A DNA stretch of 64,000 bases from positions 1,612,001 through 1,676,000 of the forward strand of contig OZ251457.1 of assembly GCA_965242565.1 (NCBI GenBank). The letters run 5' to 3'. Both the position numbers and the translations under genes were made by a program. Positions within the stretch are counted from its first letter, which is position 1. Every line of letters begins with the position of its first letter. Positions 45,828 through 54,070 of this stretch are shown piece after piece. This stretch comes from CATQGW01 sp965242565. GTDB taxonomy: Bacteria > Chloroflexota > Dehalococcoidia > Bin125. The notes under the pieces are model-generated. The model ran no database searches and was not told the origin of the DNA. It was given only the letters and a program-made list of their open reading frames with translations.

Positions 45828-46997
45828 CTACCCCGACAACAGGCGCCGCATGCGGCTGACGCCCTCGCGGATCTCCTCCAGGCCGGCCGCGTACGAGAAC
45901 CGCAGATAGCCCTCGCCCAGATGCCCGAACGATGTCCCTGCGATCACCGCCAGGCCCGCCTCGTCGAGCAGCCGACGCTGTAGCGTGCGCGCGTCGATGC
46001 CCGTCTCCGCAATGTTGGGAAAGGCATAGAATGCGCCGGCCGGATCCACGCAGCTCACGCCCGGAACCTCGTTCAGCTCCGACACGATCACCTGCCGGCG
46101 TTCGTCGAAGGCCTCCACCATCCGCGCCACCGGCGACTGATCGCCCTCCAACGCCGCGACCGCCGCGTACTGCGTCGCCGCGTTGGGGCAGGACCAAGCG
46201 TTGATCGCGATGCGCTCGGCGTGAGCGAAGAGGGCGGGCGGGAAGACGCCGTAGCCGAGCCGCCAGCCGGTCATCGCGTAGGTCTTGCTCCAGCCGTCGA
46301 GCAGCACCAACCGATCGCGCAGATCGGGGTAGCGCAGCATCGTCACGTGCTCGCGTCCGCCGTAGAGGATGTTCGAGTAAATCTCGTCGCTCAGCACCAC
46401 GACCTCCGGCCAGTTCGCCAGTCCCGCCGCCAGCCGATCCAGCTGCGCGGGCGTCGCCGCCCCGCCCGTCGGATTGGCCGGACTGTTCACGATGATCAAC
46501 CGCGTGCGTTCGTTGATCTGGCTCAACACTTGCTCGGGATCGAACGTGAAACCGTCTTCCTCGCGCAACTCAATCGGCACCGGCGTCGCGCCGGAGTAGC
46601 GGATCAGCGACTCGTAGATGGGAAAGCCCGGATTGGGATAAAGAATCTCCGCGCCGGGTTCCCCCATCAGCAGGATCGTGCAGAACATCACCGGCTTCGC
46701 GCCCGGCGTGATCAGCACCGCCCCCGCATCCACCCGCTCGCCATGGCGGCGTTCCAGATCGCGGACGACCGCCTCGCGCAGTTCGGGGATGCCGGCAGCG
46801 GGGGTGTAGCCGTGGCGTCCGTCGCTCAGTGCTTCGCGCCCGGCTTCGACGATGTGCGGCGGCGTTTCGAAGTCGGGCTGCCCGATGCCGAGGTTGATGA
46901 TGCTGCGCCCCTCCGCCGCCAGCTGGTTGGCGCGCGCCAGCACCTCGAACGCGGTCTCCGTGCCCATCCGCCCAACGGCCGCCACCGGCTCGATCAT
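45828..46997 (-). CDS. PLP-dependent class I/II aminotransferase
   Basis: A 389-residue fold-type I aminotransferase of the aspartate/aromatic group. Marks are IINLGIGQPDFETPPHIV, the IIVNSPANPTGG substrate loop, VVLSDEIYSNILY, the PLP lysine in LLDGWSKTYAMTGWRLGYG, and the C-terminal arginine in GEGYLRFSYA. ATG 46997 is chosen because upstream residues are non-homologous. It precedes the OsmC-like and gcvH genes by 25 bp on the same strand. Confidence 0.92.
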   Translation of the reverse strand: MIEPVAAVGRMGTETAFEVLARANQLAAEGRSIINLGIGQPDFETPPHIVEAGREALSDGRHGYTPAAGIPELREAVVRDLERRHGERVDAGAVLITPGAKPVMFCTILLMGEPGAEILYPNPGFPIYESLIRYSGATPVPIELREEDGFTFDPEQVLSQINERTRLIIVNSPANPTGGAATPAQLDRLAAGLANWPEVVVLSDEIYSNILYGGREHVTMLRYPDLRDRLVLLDGWSKTYAMTGWRLGYGVFPPALFAHAERIAINAWSCPNAATQYAAVAALEGDQSPVARMVEAFDERRQVIVSELNEVPGVSCVDPAGAFYAFPNIAETGIDARTLQRRLLDEAGLAVIAGTSFGHLGEGYLRFSYAAGLEEIREGVSRMRRLLSG

Positions 46998-47061
46998 GGT
47001 CGTACCTCCACGTCGCGCAGCCAGCCGCTGCGCAACGAGGGTACCGCTAGCCTGTGGGGCA

Positions 47062-48210
47062 ATGCCAGAGCGAGCCGACGCGCCGAGCGAGACCAATGCA
47101 GGACCCGTGACGGGGTCGGCGCGGATCACCCATCTCGACATGCTGCGCGGCGTCGCCGTGCTCGGCATCCTGCTGATGAACGCCGTCTCCTACGGCCTGC
47201 CGCCGGCAGCCTACTTCAATCTCAGCGCCGAGGGGACCGAGACCTGGCTGGACTGGACGATCGGCGTCTTCGGCGAGGTCTTCGTCGACCAGAAGTTCAT
47301 GGGCATCTTCTCGATTCTGTTCGGGGCGGGGATTGTGCTGTTCGCCGACCGCGCCGCCGCCAAGGGCGTCCGCGCGAACTGGCTGTCGCTGTGGCGCAAC
47401 TTGTTGCTGCTCGGCATCGGCGCGCTGCACACGCTGCTGTGGGACGGCGATGTGCTGGTGATGTATGCGATCGCCGCGCCGATTCTGATCCTCGCGCGGA
47501 ACGCGCCGGCGCGCGCGCTGTTGATCGCCGGCGCCGCGCTGATCCTGATCATCCCCTTCGCCGCCGTTGCGGCCCAGTCGGCGGTCGATCCCGACGGACG
47601 CCAACTCGGCGAGTTGTGGCTGAGCGGCGGCGATGTCTCCGACGGCATCGGGGTGTACGTGTTCTTCGACTTCTTCGTGCGCGCGCTGGGCATGATGCTG
47701 ATTGGCGTGGCGCTCTTCCGCATGGGCGTGCTGAGCGGAGAGAAGCCGCCCGAGTTCTACCGTCGGATGGCCGCGTTCGGATTGGGCGTGGGGCTGCCGC
47801 TGGCCGCGCTCGGCGTGGGAATCGCGGCGCTCCACGACTTCGAACCGAAGATCGCGCTGCTCGCCGCGATTCCCAACACGGTGGGCACGATCCCGGCCGC
47901 GCTCGGCTTCATCGCTCTGATCATCCTCTGGAACATGCGCCCCGAGCGCCGCATCCACCGCGCGCTCCAGGCGACGGGGCGGATGGCGCTAACGAACTAC
48001 CTGACACAGACGATCATCGGTGTGCTCGTTCTCCAGGTGCTGCTGGACGACGCCGACCTGACCCGCATCGCGATCCTCGGATTCGTGCTCGCCGTCTGGG
48101 CCTTGCAGCTGCTCTGGTCGCCGGCCTGGCTGAGTCGCTTCCGCTTCGGGCCGTTCGAGTGGGTGTGGCGCGTCGCCACCTACCGACGCATCCAACCGCT
48201 GCGGCGCTAG
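47062..48210 (+). CDS. DUF418 family membrane protein
   Basis: A 382-residue YeiB/DUF418 protein with about nine to ten transmembrane helices. It opens with RITHLDMLRGVAVLGILLMN, the family's first helix signature. It later has FSILFGAGIVLFADRAAAKG, LWDGDVLVMYAIAAPIL and the C-terminal GRMALTNYLTQTIIG and FGPFEWVWRVATYRR blocks. Function is unknown; relation to acyltransferase-3-like transporters has been suggested. ATG 47062 is divergent from the aminotransferase. Confidence 0.9.
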   Translation: MPERADAPSETNAGPVTGSARITHLDMLRGVAVLGILLMNAVSYGLPPAAYFNLSAEGTETWLDWTIGVFGEVFVDQKFMGIFSILFGAGIVLFADRAAAKGVRANWLSLWRNLLLLGIGALHTLLWDGDVLVMYAIAAPILILARNAPARALLIAGAALILIIPFAAVAAQSAVDPDGRQLGELWLSGGDVSDGIGVYVFFDFFVRALGMMLIGVALFRMGVLSGEKPPEFYRRMAAFGLGVGLPLAALGVGIAALHDFEPKIALLAAIPNTVGTIPAALGFIALIILWNMRPERRIHRALQATGRMALTNYLTQTIIGVLVLQVLLDDADLTRIAILGFVLAVWALQLLWSPAWLSRFRFGPFEWVWRVATYRRIQPLRR

Positions 48211-48238
48211 CGCCGTTGCCCCAAACACGGAGCGATCC

Positions 48239-48733
48239 GTGCGCCGATTCCTCGCCCTGCTCGCGCTGACCGCCGCCCTCGCGCTCTCCACTGCCGGCTG
48301 TAGTCAGCCGGAGCCCGCCGGGGACGGCGCGGGCGAGGCGGCGAGCGGCACGGAGCCGCTGGGCGGAGCGCAGCTATTCGCCGCGCGTTGCGCTGCGTGC
48401 CACGGCGCGCAAGGTCAGGGCGCGGCGAACTGGAAGACTCGCGACGAGGACGGCCGCCTGCCGCCGCCGCCGCTCAACGGCGACGGCCATACCTGGCACC
48501 ACGCGGACGGCGTGCTGTACCGAATCGTCCGCGACGGAGGGAGCGACTTCGGCGCAGGTGGAGGCGCCAGCAGCAATATGCCGTCATTCGGCGAAACGTT
48601 GACGCCGCAGCAGATCATCGCCGTGCTGGAATACGTCAAGACTCTGTGGGCCGACAAGACGCAGGACGGGCTCTCGATCCGCGAAACCCAGCGGCAGATC
48701 AGCGAGACCGATCCCTACCCAGCGGAGGATTGA
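48239..48733 (+). CDS. Lipoprotein cytochrome c
   Basis: A 164-residue exported monohaem cytochrome. The signal peptide ends in a lipobox (ALSTAGC, Cys21). The haem site is CAACH, and the distal methionine is in SNMPSFGETLTPQQIIAVL, as in class I c-type cytochromes. It would carry electrons outside the membrane, tethered by a lipid. GTG 48239 follows GGAG at 6-bp spacing. It is 28 bp after the DUF418 gene. Confidence 0.92.
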   Translation: MRRFLALLALTAALALSTAGCSQPEPAGDGAGEAASGTEPLGGAQLFAARCAACHGAQGQGAANWKTRDEDGRLPPPPLNGDGHTWHHADGVLYRIVRDGGSDFGAGGGASSNMPSFGETLTPQQIIAVLEYVKTLWADKTQDGLSIRETQRQISETDPYPAED

Positions 48734-48742
48734 CGCTCGCTG

Positions 48743-50041
48743 TTACCCGTCGGCCGGCGGCGCGCCGATCGCGCCCGCGGCCCGCAACCCGGCAATCTCC
48801 TCCGCGCTGTAACCGTGCTCCGCGAGCACTGCGTCGGTGTCCGCATCCAAGGCCGGAGACGCGCCCTGCGCCTCCAGCGGCGTCGCCGACATCGACCACG
48901 ACGGCCCCACCATCGTCTCCGGTCCGGTCAGCGCGTGCTCGAGTTCGACCATCAGGCCAAGCGCTTCGACCTGTGGATCGTTGGTCATGTCCTCCGGCAG
49001 GTTGACCTGCGAGGCCGGCGCGCCGGCCTGGTCGAGCCGCGCGATCCAGTACTCGGTCGTGTTGCCGCGGAAGAGCTGGCTGATCCGCTGCCGCACGCCG
49101 TCCACGATCGCCGCCGACTCCGGATCCAGTGGATTGAAGTCCGCGTCCGTCGTCGGGTCGTGCCCCAGCTCCAGCGCGTCGCGCACCTGCTGTTGGTTGT
49201 GCGGTGTCACGCAGCCCAGCATGATCGCTCCGTCGCTGGTCTGGTAGCCGCCGTAGTAGAGCAGGAACGCGCCGCCGACAAGAGCGCGGAGGCCGCCCCG
49301 CGACGCCTGCAACTCGCGCCAGCTCGCGCCCCGCCCGCGCGCCTCCGCGATCGCCGCCAGCATCGGATCCAGCAGCACCGCATCGGAGACCGGCATCCGC
49401 GCCACGAAGGCGTTCTGGAGGGTGAGGGCGCCGGCCAGCAGCGAGGTCTGGATGCGCTGCCCCTCGCCCGTGCGCTCGCGGTGGAAGAGCGCCGCGCAGA
49501 CGGCGATGGCGCTGGTGTACGCCGCCGAAAAGTCCGCCGGCGTCGTCGCCGTGATCAGATCCGGCCCGCCGTGCTCGTCGAACTTCTCGTCGCCCGCCAT
49601 CAACCCCGAGTAGGCCTGCGCGATGATGTCCGCCCCCGCGCGATGCGCGCTCGGGCCCTCGGGCCCGTACGCCGTGTTGTCCAGGTAGATCAGATCCGGA
49701 CGCTCCGCGCGCAGCGTCTCGTAGTCCAGCCCCAAACGCTCCGGCACACCCGGACGGGCGTTGATCAGGAAGACATCGAAGTCGCGGATGAGACGGCGGA
49801 CGACGGCCTGCCCGTCGTCGGAAGCGAGGTTGAGCACGATGCCGCGCTTGCCGCGGTTGAAGACGTGAAAGCCTTTGCTCTCGCCAGGCGCGATCTGCCC
49901 CAGCAGGCGCATGCCGTCGCCGGCGGCGGACTCGACTTTCACGACATCCGCTCCCATATCGGAGAGGAACACGCCGCACATCGGCCCCGCGATGATCTGG
50001 GAGACTTCGAGGACCTTGATTCCATCAAGCGCGCCGGGCAT
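48743..50041 (-). CDS. CaiB/BaiF family CoA-transferase (1)
   Basis: A 432-residue class III CoA-transferase. Marks are VLEVSQIIAGPMCGVFLSDM, GADVVKVESAAGDGMR, NRGKRGIVLNLASDDG and the catalytic aspartate D138 in GADIIAQAYSGLMAGD. The C-terminus ADTDAVLAEHGYSAEEIAGL is typical. It moves CoA between acyl-CoA and a carboxylic acid. Its paralogue lies at 51066-52391, on the far side of a DUF6978/DUF1828 cassette. Confidence 0.93.
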   Translation of the reverse strand: MPGALDGIKVLEVSQIIAGPMCGVFLSDMGADVVKVESAAGDGMRLLGQIAPGESKGFHVFNRGKRGIVLNLASDDGQAVVRRLIRDFDVFLINARPGVPERLGLDYETLRAERPDLIYLDNTAYGPEGPSAHRAGADIIAQAYSGLMAGDEKFDEHGGPDLITATTPADFSAAYTSAIAVCAALFHRERTGEGQRIQTSLLAGALTLQNAFVARMPVSDAVLLDPMLAAIAEARGRGASWRELQASRGGLRALVGGAFLLYYGGYQTSDGAIMLGCVTPHNQQQVRDALELGHDPTTDADFNPLDPESAAIVDGVRQRISQLFRGNTTEYWIARLDQAGAPASQVNLPEDMTNDPQVEALGLMVELEHALTGPETMVGPSWSMSATPLEAQGASPALDADTDAVLAEHGYSAEEIAGLRAAGAIGAPPADG

Positions 50042-50183
50042 GGTGGCTCTCCGTTCGTTGCCCCTACAGGCTAGCGAGCTTTTGCGCGGCGCACATAGGC
50101 AAGGAGTTCAGAGCGCAGGCATAGAATCGCCTCCGCGGCGTGGACGCGGCTTTGGGGCGAGCGGATTGTGGGGCGAGCGGATT

Positions 50184-50654
50184 GTGGCTCTTCTGTACTC
50201 AGACGCAGAGATTGCGGTCCTGCTCCGCGAGCGCAAGCCGCTGAGCGACGACTGGCAGGCGCGAATGACGCTGCGGGAAAAGCGTGGGCAGATCGAGCAT
50301 CGTCTGGACGTTGCAGGGGGCGACTCAAGCCCGTTCTCACTGATCATCAGGCGCAGTGAGCGCGATCCATCCGACTTTTCCGCGATCCTCGGCGTCCGTA
50401 CGCCGGCGTTGGAGCGGTTGTTCATCTTGCAGCGCTGCGATGGGCGGAGCCACCGACACAGGAACGCGATTGAGGGCGACCAGTTCCGCGACTTTCACAT
50501 CCATACCGCGACCGAGCGGTACCAGCGACGCGGCTACCGCGAAGATGGCTTCGCGCAGCCGACAGAGCGCTACTCGGATCTCGATGGTGCGATTCGCTGT
50601 CTCTTCTCGGACACGCACGTTGATCCACCGTCGGGTCAACCGATCGCCCTATGA
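50184..50654 (+). CDS. DUF6978-like protein (module 2)
   Basis: A 156-residue protein that aligns by eye with 16598-17041. LYSDAEIAVLLRERKPL matches the N-terminal helix, and LERLFILQRCDGRSHRHRN with DFHIHTATER matches the D-x-x-x-x-H-x-N ... H-x-H signature. GTG 50184 is the likely start; TTG 50166 is possible. A 16-bp tandem duplication (GGGCGAGCGGATTGTG) lies just upstream. It is 16 bp before the DUF1828 gene, the same gene order as module 1. Confidence 0.7.
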   Translation: MALLYSDAEIAVLLRERKPLSDDWQARMTLREKRGQIEHRLDVAGGDSSPFSLIIRRSERDPSDFSAILGVRTPALERLFILQRCDGRSHRHRNAIEGDQFRDFHIHTATERYQRRGYREDGFAQPTERYSDLDGAIRCLFSDTHVDPPSGQPIAL

Positions 50655-50670
50655 TGAACTGGGAGAGACG

Positions 50671-51069
50671 ATGACGACCACATCGACTGAGCACGGCTTT
50701 CAGCAGAGCATCTCGACGGAGATCTTCCTCGAGCCCGACGGTTTCGAGCGCTACCAGGTCGCCACGCCGTTCATGTTCGACGACGGCGACTGCTTCGTGA
50801 TTGTGCTCAAGTGCGTAGACGGGAGTTGGGTCTTCTCGGACGAGGGGCACACGATGATGCGGGTGTCTTTCGAGCACGGCATCGACATGGACGAGTACGA
50901 GCCGGGGAAAGATCGACGGAAGGACGCGATCGCCGCTGCGCAGCGACGGGCGGAGATTGAAGTCGGCCACGATGAGCTGCACATCACAGTGCGTGACTCT
51001 CGTTACGGCGAGGCGCTGTGTTATCTGGTGCAGACGATCGCGCAGGTCTACAGCGCAGCGTCCGACTAG
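50671..51069 (+). CDS. DUF1828 domain protein (module 2 partner)
   Basis: A 132-residue single-domain DUF1828 protein. It reads YQVATPFMFDDGDCFVIVLK, then WVFSDEGHTMMRVSFEHGID, aligning with the T-P-F...D...I-Y and D-x-G-x-T-M pattern of 15765-16601 and 26496-27272. There is no DUF1829 half. GGGAGAG lies just before ATG 50671. The stop codon overlaps the convergent CaiB stop (CTAG). Confidence 0.75.
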   Translation: MTTTSTEHGFQQSISTEIFLEPDGFERYQVATPFMFDDGDCFVIVLKCVDGSWVFSDEGHTMMRVSFEHGIDMDEYEPGKDRRKDAIAAAQRRAEIEVGHDELHITVRDSRYGEALCYLVQTIAQVYSAASD

Positions 51070-52391
51070 CGCGCCACGCCGATTGCGCCGGCGGCGCGGA
51101 GAGAGGCAATCTCCTGCTCGGAGAAGCCGTGCTCGCGGAGGATGGCGTCGGTGTCGGCGTCGAGCGGCGGCGCGGAGCGCTCGCTGCCGGTGGGTGTGGC
51201 GGACATCCGCACCAGCGGGCCGACGTGACGCTCGGGGCCGGTGAGCGGGTGCTCAATCGCCTGGAGCAGGCCGAGCGCCTCGATCTCCGGGTCGCGGTTG
51301 ATCTCTTCCGGCAGGCTGACGCGGGAGGCGGGCGCGCCCTCGGCGTCGAGGCGCTCCATCCACTCCTCCATCGTGCCTGTCATCAGGGTGGCGCTGATCT
51401 GCTCGCGCAGGCGCCCCACCACCGCCTCCGACTCGGGCGCGAGCGCGTTGAAATCGTCGCCGTCGGTGGGATCGTCGGTGATGCCGAGCGCGCGGCGGAT
51501 CTGCTCGCGGTTGGCGGGGGTGAGCGCGCCGAGGATGATCGCGCCGTCCCGCACGGGGTAGCCGCCGTAGTAGAGGCGGAAGGCCTTGGTCTGGCGCGGC
51601 TGGTCGCGGCGGGCCTGGATGATCTCGGCGTAGCTCGCGCCCTGCGCGCGCAGCTCGGCGATCCGGTCCAGCAGCGGTTGCAGCAGAATGGCGTCGGAGA
51701 CCGGCATGTCGGAAATCCAGGTCGCCTGCAGGGTGAAGGCGGCGGCCAGCAGCGAGGTGCTTAGGTACTGCCCCTCGCCGCTCCGTTGGCGGTGGTAGAG
51801 CGCGGCGCAGACGCCCATCGCGCCGGCGACGGCGGCGACGTAGTCGGCAGGCGCGGTCGCGGTGATGTGCTGCGGCGCGCCGCGTTCGTCGACCTTTTCG
51901 TCGCCGGCCATCAGCCCCGAGTAGGCCTGCACGATGATGTCGGAGCCGGCGCGGCGGGTGATGCGCTCGGCTGCGGCCGGATCGAGCGCGCCGGGAGCGA
52001 CCTCCTCGGGCTTGCCGAAAGCGGTGTTGTGTAGGTAAATGAGATCGGGCCGGAAGCGGCGGAGGGTCTCATAGTCCACGCCGATGCGCTCCGGCACGCC
52101 GGGGCGGACGTTGGTGAGGAAGACATCGAATTTGGGGATCAGGCGATGCACGACCTCGCGCCCGCGCTCGGTCTGCAAGTCCACGACGATGCCGCGCTTG
52201 CCGCGGCTGAGCGCGTGGAAGGGCTTGCTCTCGCCGGGCGCGAACTGGGCGATGCGGCGCGCGCCCTCGCCCTCGGGCGGCTCAAGTTTGACCACGTCTG
52301 CGCCGAGGTCGGCGAGCGCGACGCCGCAGTAGGGCCCGGCGATGATCTGGGCGAGTTCGAGCACGCGGATTCCGTCGAGCGGGCCTGGCAT
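51066..52391 (-). CDS. CaiB/BaiF family CoA-transferase (2)
   Basis: A 441-residue class III CoA-transferase closely related to 48743-50041. It reads VLELAQIIAGPYCGVALADL, RGKRGIVVDLQTERG, and the catalytic aspartate D151 in GSDIIVQAYSGLMAGD. Compared with its paralogue it has a 13-residue insertion before that aspartate (PEEVAPGALDPAAAE). The substrate pair is unknown. The two genes probably arose by duplication and now flank a DUF6978/DUF1828 insertion. Confidence 0.93.
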   Translation of the reverse strand: MPGPLDGIRVLELAQIIAGPYCGVALADLGADVVKLEPPEGEGARRIAQFAPGESKPFHALSRGKRGIVVDLQTERGREVVHRLIPKFDVFLTNVRPGVPERIGVDYETLRRFRPDLIYLHNTAFGKPEEVAPGALDPAAAERITRRAGSDIIVQAYSGLMAGDEKVDERGAPQHITATAPADYVAAVAGAMGVCAALYHRQRSGEGQYLSTSLLAAAFTLQATWISDMPVSDAILLQPLLDRIAELRAQGASYAEIIQARRDQPRQTKAFRLYYGGYPVRDGAIILGALTPANREQIRRALGITDDPTDGDDFNALAPESEAVVGRLREQISATLMTGTMEEWMERLDAEGAPASRVSLPEEINRDPEIEALGLLQAIEHPLTGPERHVGPLVRMSATPTGSERSAPPLDADTDAILREHGFSEQEIASLRAAGAIGVAR

Positions 52392-52400
52392 GAGCGCAGG

Positions 52401-52742
52401 CTACCCCTCGTCGGGCGGCGCGATGCGCTCAAGCTGGGCAATCAGGGGCGGGAGGTGTCTCCGCGCGGCGTTCCACACGATCTCCAGATTGACCTGGGTG
52501 TAACCATGCACCAGATGCTGTCGCATGCCGATGACATCCGACCATAAGATCTCAGGGTTCGCTTCACGCGTTTCACGGCTGACCTGCGATGCCGCCTCTC
52601 CGACGACCTGCACCTCATACTTCACGGCCGACTGATGCAGCTCACTCGCCAAAAACTCGACGTAAGTGAGACCATCCGAGAACGCGACCGCCTTGCGGGC
52701 CGCGACGAGCATGTCGACCAGAGAGCCGTCGTCAGGCGGCAT
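52401..52742 (-). CDS. hepT: HepT-like HEPN toxin (DUF86)
   Basis: A 113-residue helical HEPN protein. The RNase-type motif R-x4-H-x-Y is intact: R74, H79, Y81 in IGMRQHLVHGYTQVN, followed by LEIVWNAARRHLPPL. In MntA-HepT systems this protein is the toxin and is silenced by AMPylation of its tyrosine. It overlaps the upstream mntA by 11 bp. Confidence 0.92.
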   Translation of the reverse strand: MPPDDGSLVDMLVAARKAVAFSDGLTYVEFLASELHQSAVKYEVQVVGEAASQVSRETREANPEILWSDVIGMRQHLVHGYTQVNLEIVWNAARRHLPPLIAQLERIAPPDEG

Positions 52743-53043
52743 AGACGGTCTCGGCGGTGCTCAGGATCGCTTTGCGGCGAACGTAGTTGGCGCTTTCCTC
52801 GATGCTGCTCCAGGTGGACAGATCCACTTCGCGCCCGAATGCCTCGGCCAGATCCCGCTCCATCCGCACGATGTCGAAGATCGAGTGGCCGGAGCCGGGC
52901 TGTAGACGCACCAGCACGTCGATGTCGCTCTGCGGCCCGAAGTCGTCGCGCAGCACGGAGCCGAAGAAAGCAAATTCCGTCACGCCCCAGCGGCGGCAGA
53001 ACTCGGCGATCTCGTCATGCGGCGCATCAATCTGCAGCGGCAT
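52732..53043 (-). CDS. mntA: MntA minimal nucleotidyltransferase antitoxin
   Basis: A 103-residue nucleotidyltransferase. The active site reads FFGSVLRDDFGPQSDIDVLV, the G-S-x10-D-x-D pattern with two catalytic aspartates (D40, D42). A third acidic residue is in REVDLSTW. It AMPylates HepT and so neutralises it. ATG 53043 has GGAGGA at 6-bp spacing; GTG 53046 is the longer alternative. Confidence 0.93.
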   Translation of the reverse strand: MPLQIDAPHDEIAEFCRRWGVTEFAFFGSVLRDDFGPQSDIDVLVRLQPGSGHSIFDIVRMERDLAEAFGREVDLSTWSSIEESANYVRRKAILSTAETVYAA

Positions 53044-53123
53044 CACGGCTCCTCCGTTGCCCCAGCATACGCCGAATGGTGCAGCCTTATCCTACCGTTG
53101 CAGAGACACAGAGGAGTCATGCC

Positions 53124-53999
53124 ATGCCCGACTATGAACAAATCCGCTACCAGATCGACGGACCGGTCGCCACCATCACCTGGAACCGGCCGGAGGCACT
53201 CAACGCGATCACGCCGCAGCTCGAGGGCGAATTCCACGAGGCGTTGGACGAGGCGAACGCCGACGACGCGGTGCGAGCGATCATCTTCACCGGAGCCGGG
53301 CGCGCCTTCTCGGCGGGCTACGACATCGACGGCGGGATCGACAGCGAGGTGGGCGGCTCGCGCACGCCCGTCAGCGCGCACCTGCGCCGCTGGTTCCAGT
53401 TCTCCTCGCGCAACCCGGACATGATGATGCACCTGATGACACTGGAGAAGCCGATCATCGCGGCGGTCAACGGCTGGTGCATCGGCGGAGGCTTCTGGTA
53501 CGCGCTGGCGGCGGACATCACGATTGCGGCCGAGAACGCCGTCTTCGCCCAGCCGGAGGTGCGGATGGTCTCCAACAGCTCGGTGCTGTTCGGCATTCTG
53601 GCAGGCTGGAAGGTGGCGCACCGCTACGCGCTGACGGGCGACCATTTCGACGCGCAGGAGGCGCTGCGAATCGGCGTGATCAACGAGGTCGCGCCGTCGG
53701 AAGACCTGCTCGAGCGCGCGCAGACGCTCGGCGAGCGGCTGGCGCTGGTGCCGCCGGACTCGATTCGCTACAACAAGCTGATCACGGCGCGCGGGCTGGA
53801 GGCGATGGGCCTGCGCAACGCGCTCAACGTGGGCTCGATGCTCTCGACGCTGGTGGAATCGTCGGCCGACGGCCCCGATGTGGCGCATCTCGACGAGGCG
53901 CGGCGCGAAGGCGGCTTCCGCGCCTTCCTCCAGGCGCGCGACGATCCCTTCCGCCCCGAGCCGTTCGGCCCGCGCAGCCGCGCCCGTCAGCCCGAATAG
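53124..53999 (+). CDS. Enoyl-CoA hydratase/isomerase family protein
   Basis: A 291-residue crotonase-fold enzyme. Marks are ATITWNRPEALNAITPQL, the oxyanion strand GAGRAFSAGYDIDGG, and VNGWCIGGGFWYALAADITI. The position of the second catalytic glutamate holds FAQPEVRMVSNSSV, so E is retained in a modified context. A long C-terminal tail rich in Arg/Pro is present. GAGGAG precedes ATG 53124 by 7 bp. It may be co-transcribed with the PanE-like gene 72 bp downstream. Confidence 0.88.
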   Translation: MPDYEQIRYQIDGPVATITWNRPEALNAITPQLEGEFHEALDEANADDAVRAIIFTGAGRAFSAGYDIDGGIDSEVGGSRTPVSAHLRRWFQFSSRNPDMMMHLMTLEKPIIAAVNGWCIGGGFWYALAADITIAAENAVFAQPEVRMVSNSSVLFGILAGWKVAHRYALTGDHFDAQEALRIGVINEVAPSEDLLERAQTLGERLALVPPDSIRYNKLITARGLEAMGLRNALNVGSMLSTLVESSADGPDVAHLDEARREGGFRAFLQARDDPFRPEPFGPRSRARQPE

Positions 54000-54070
54000 A
54001 GCGCCGCCTCTGTCTGGTAGCCTCATCGCGCCCGCCGCAGGAGCATCGCCGGGCGCTGGAGGAATGCGCC

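Noticed and set aside
50042..50183. Upstream coding extension of the DUF6978-like gene
   Set aside because: The frame is open but the residues are non-homologous and lie over the divergent CaiB start region; it is treated as a leader.
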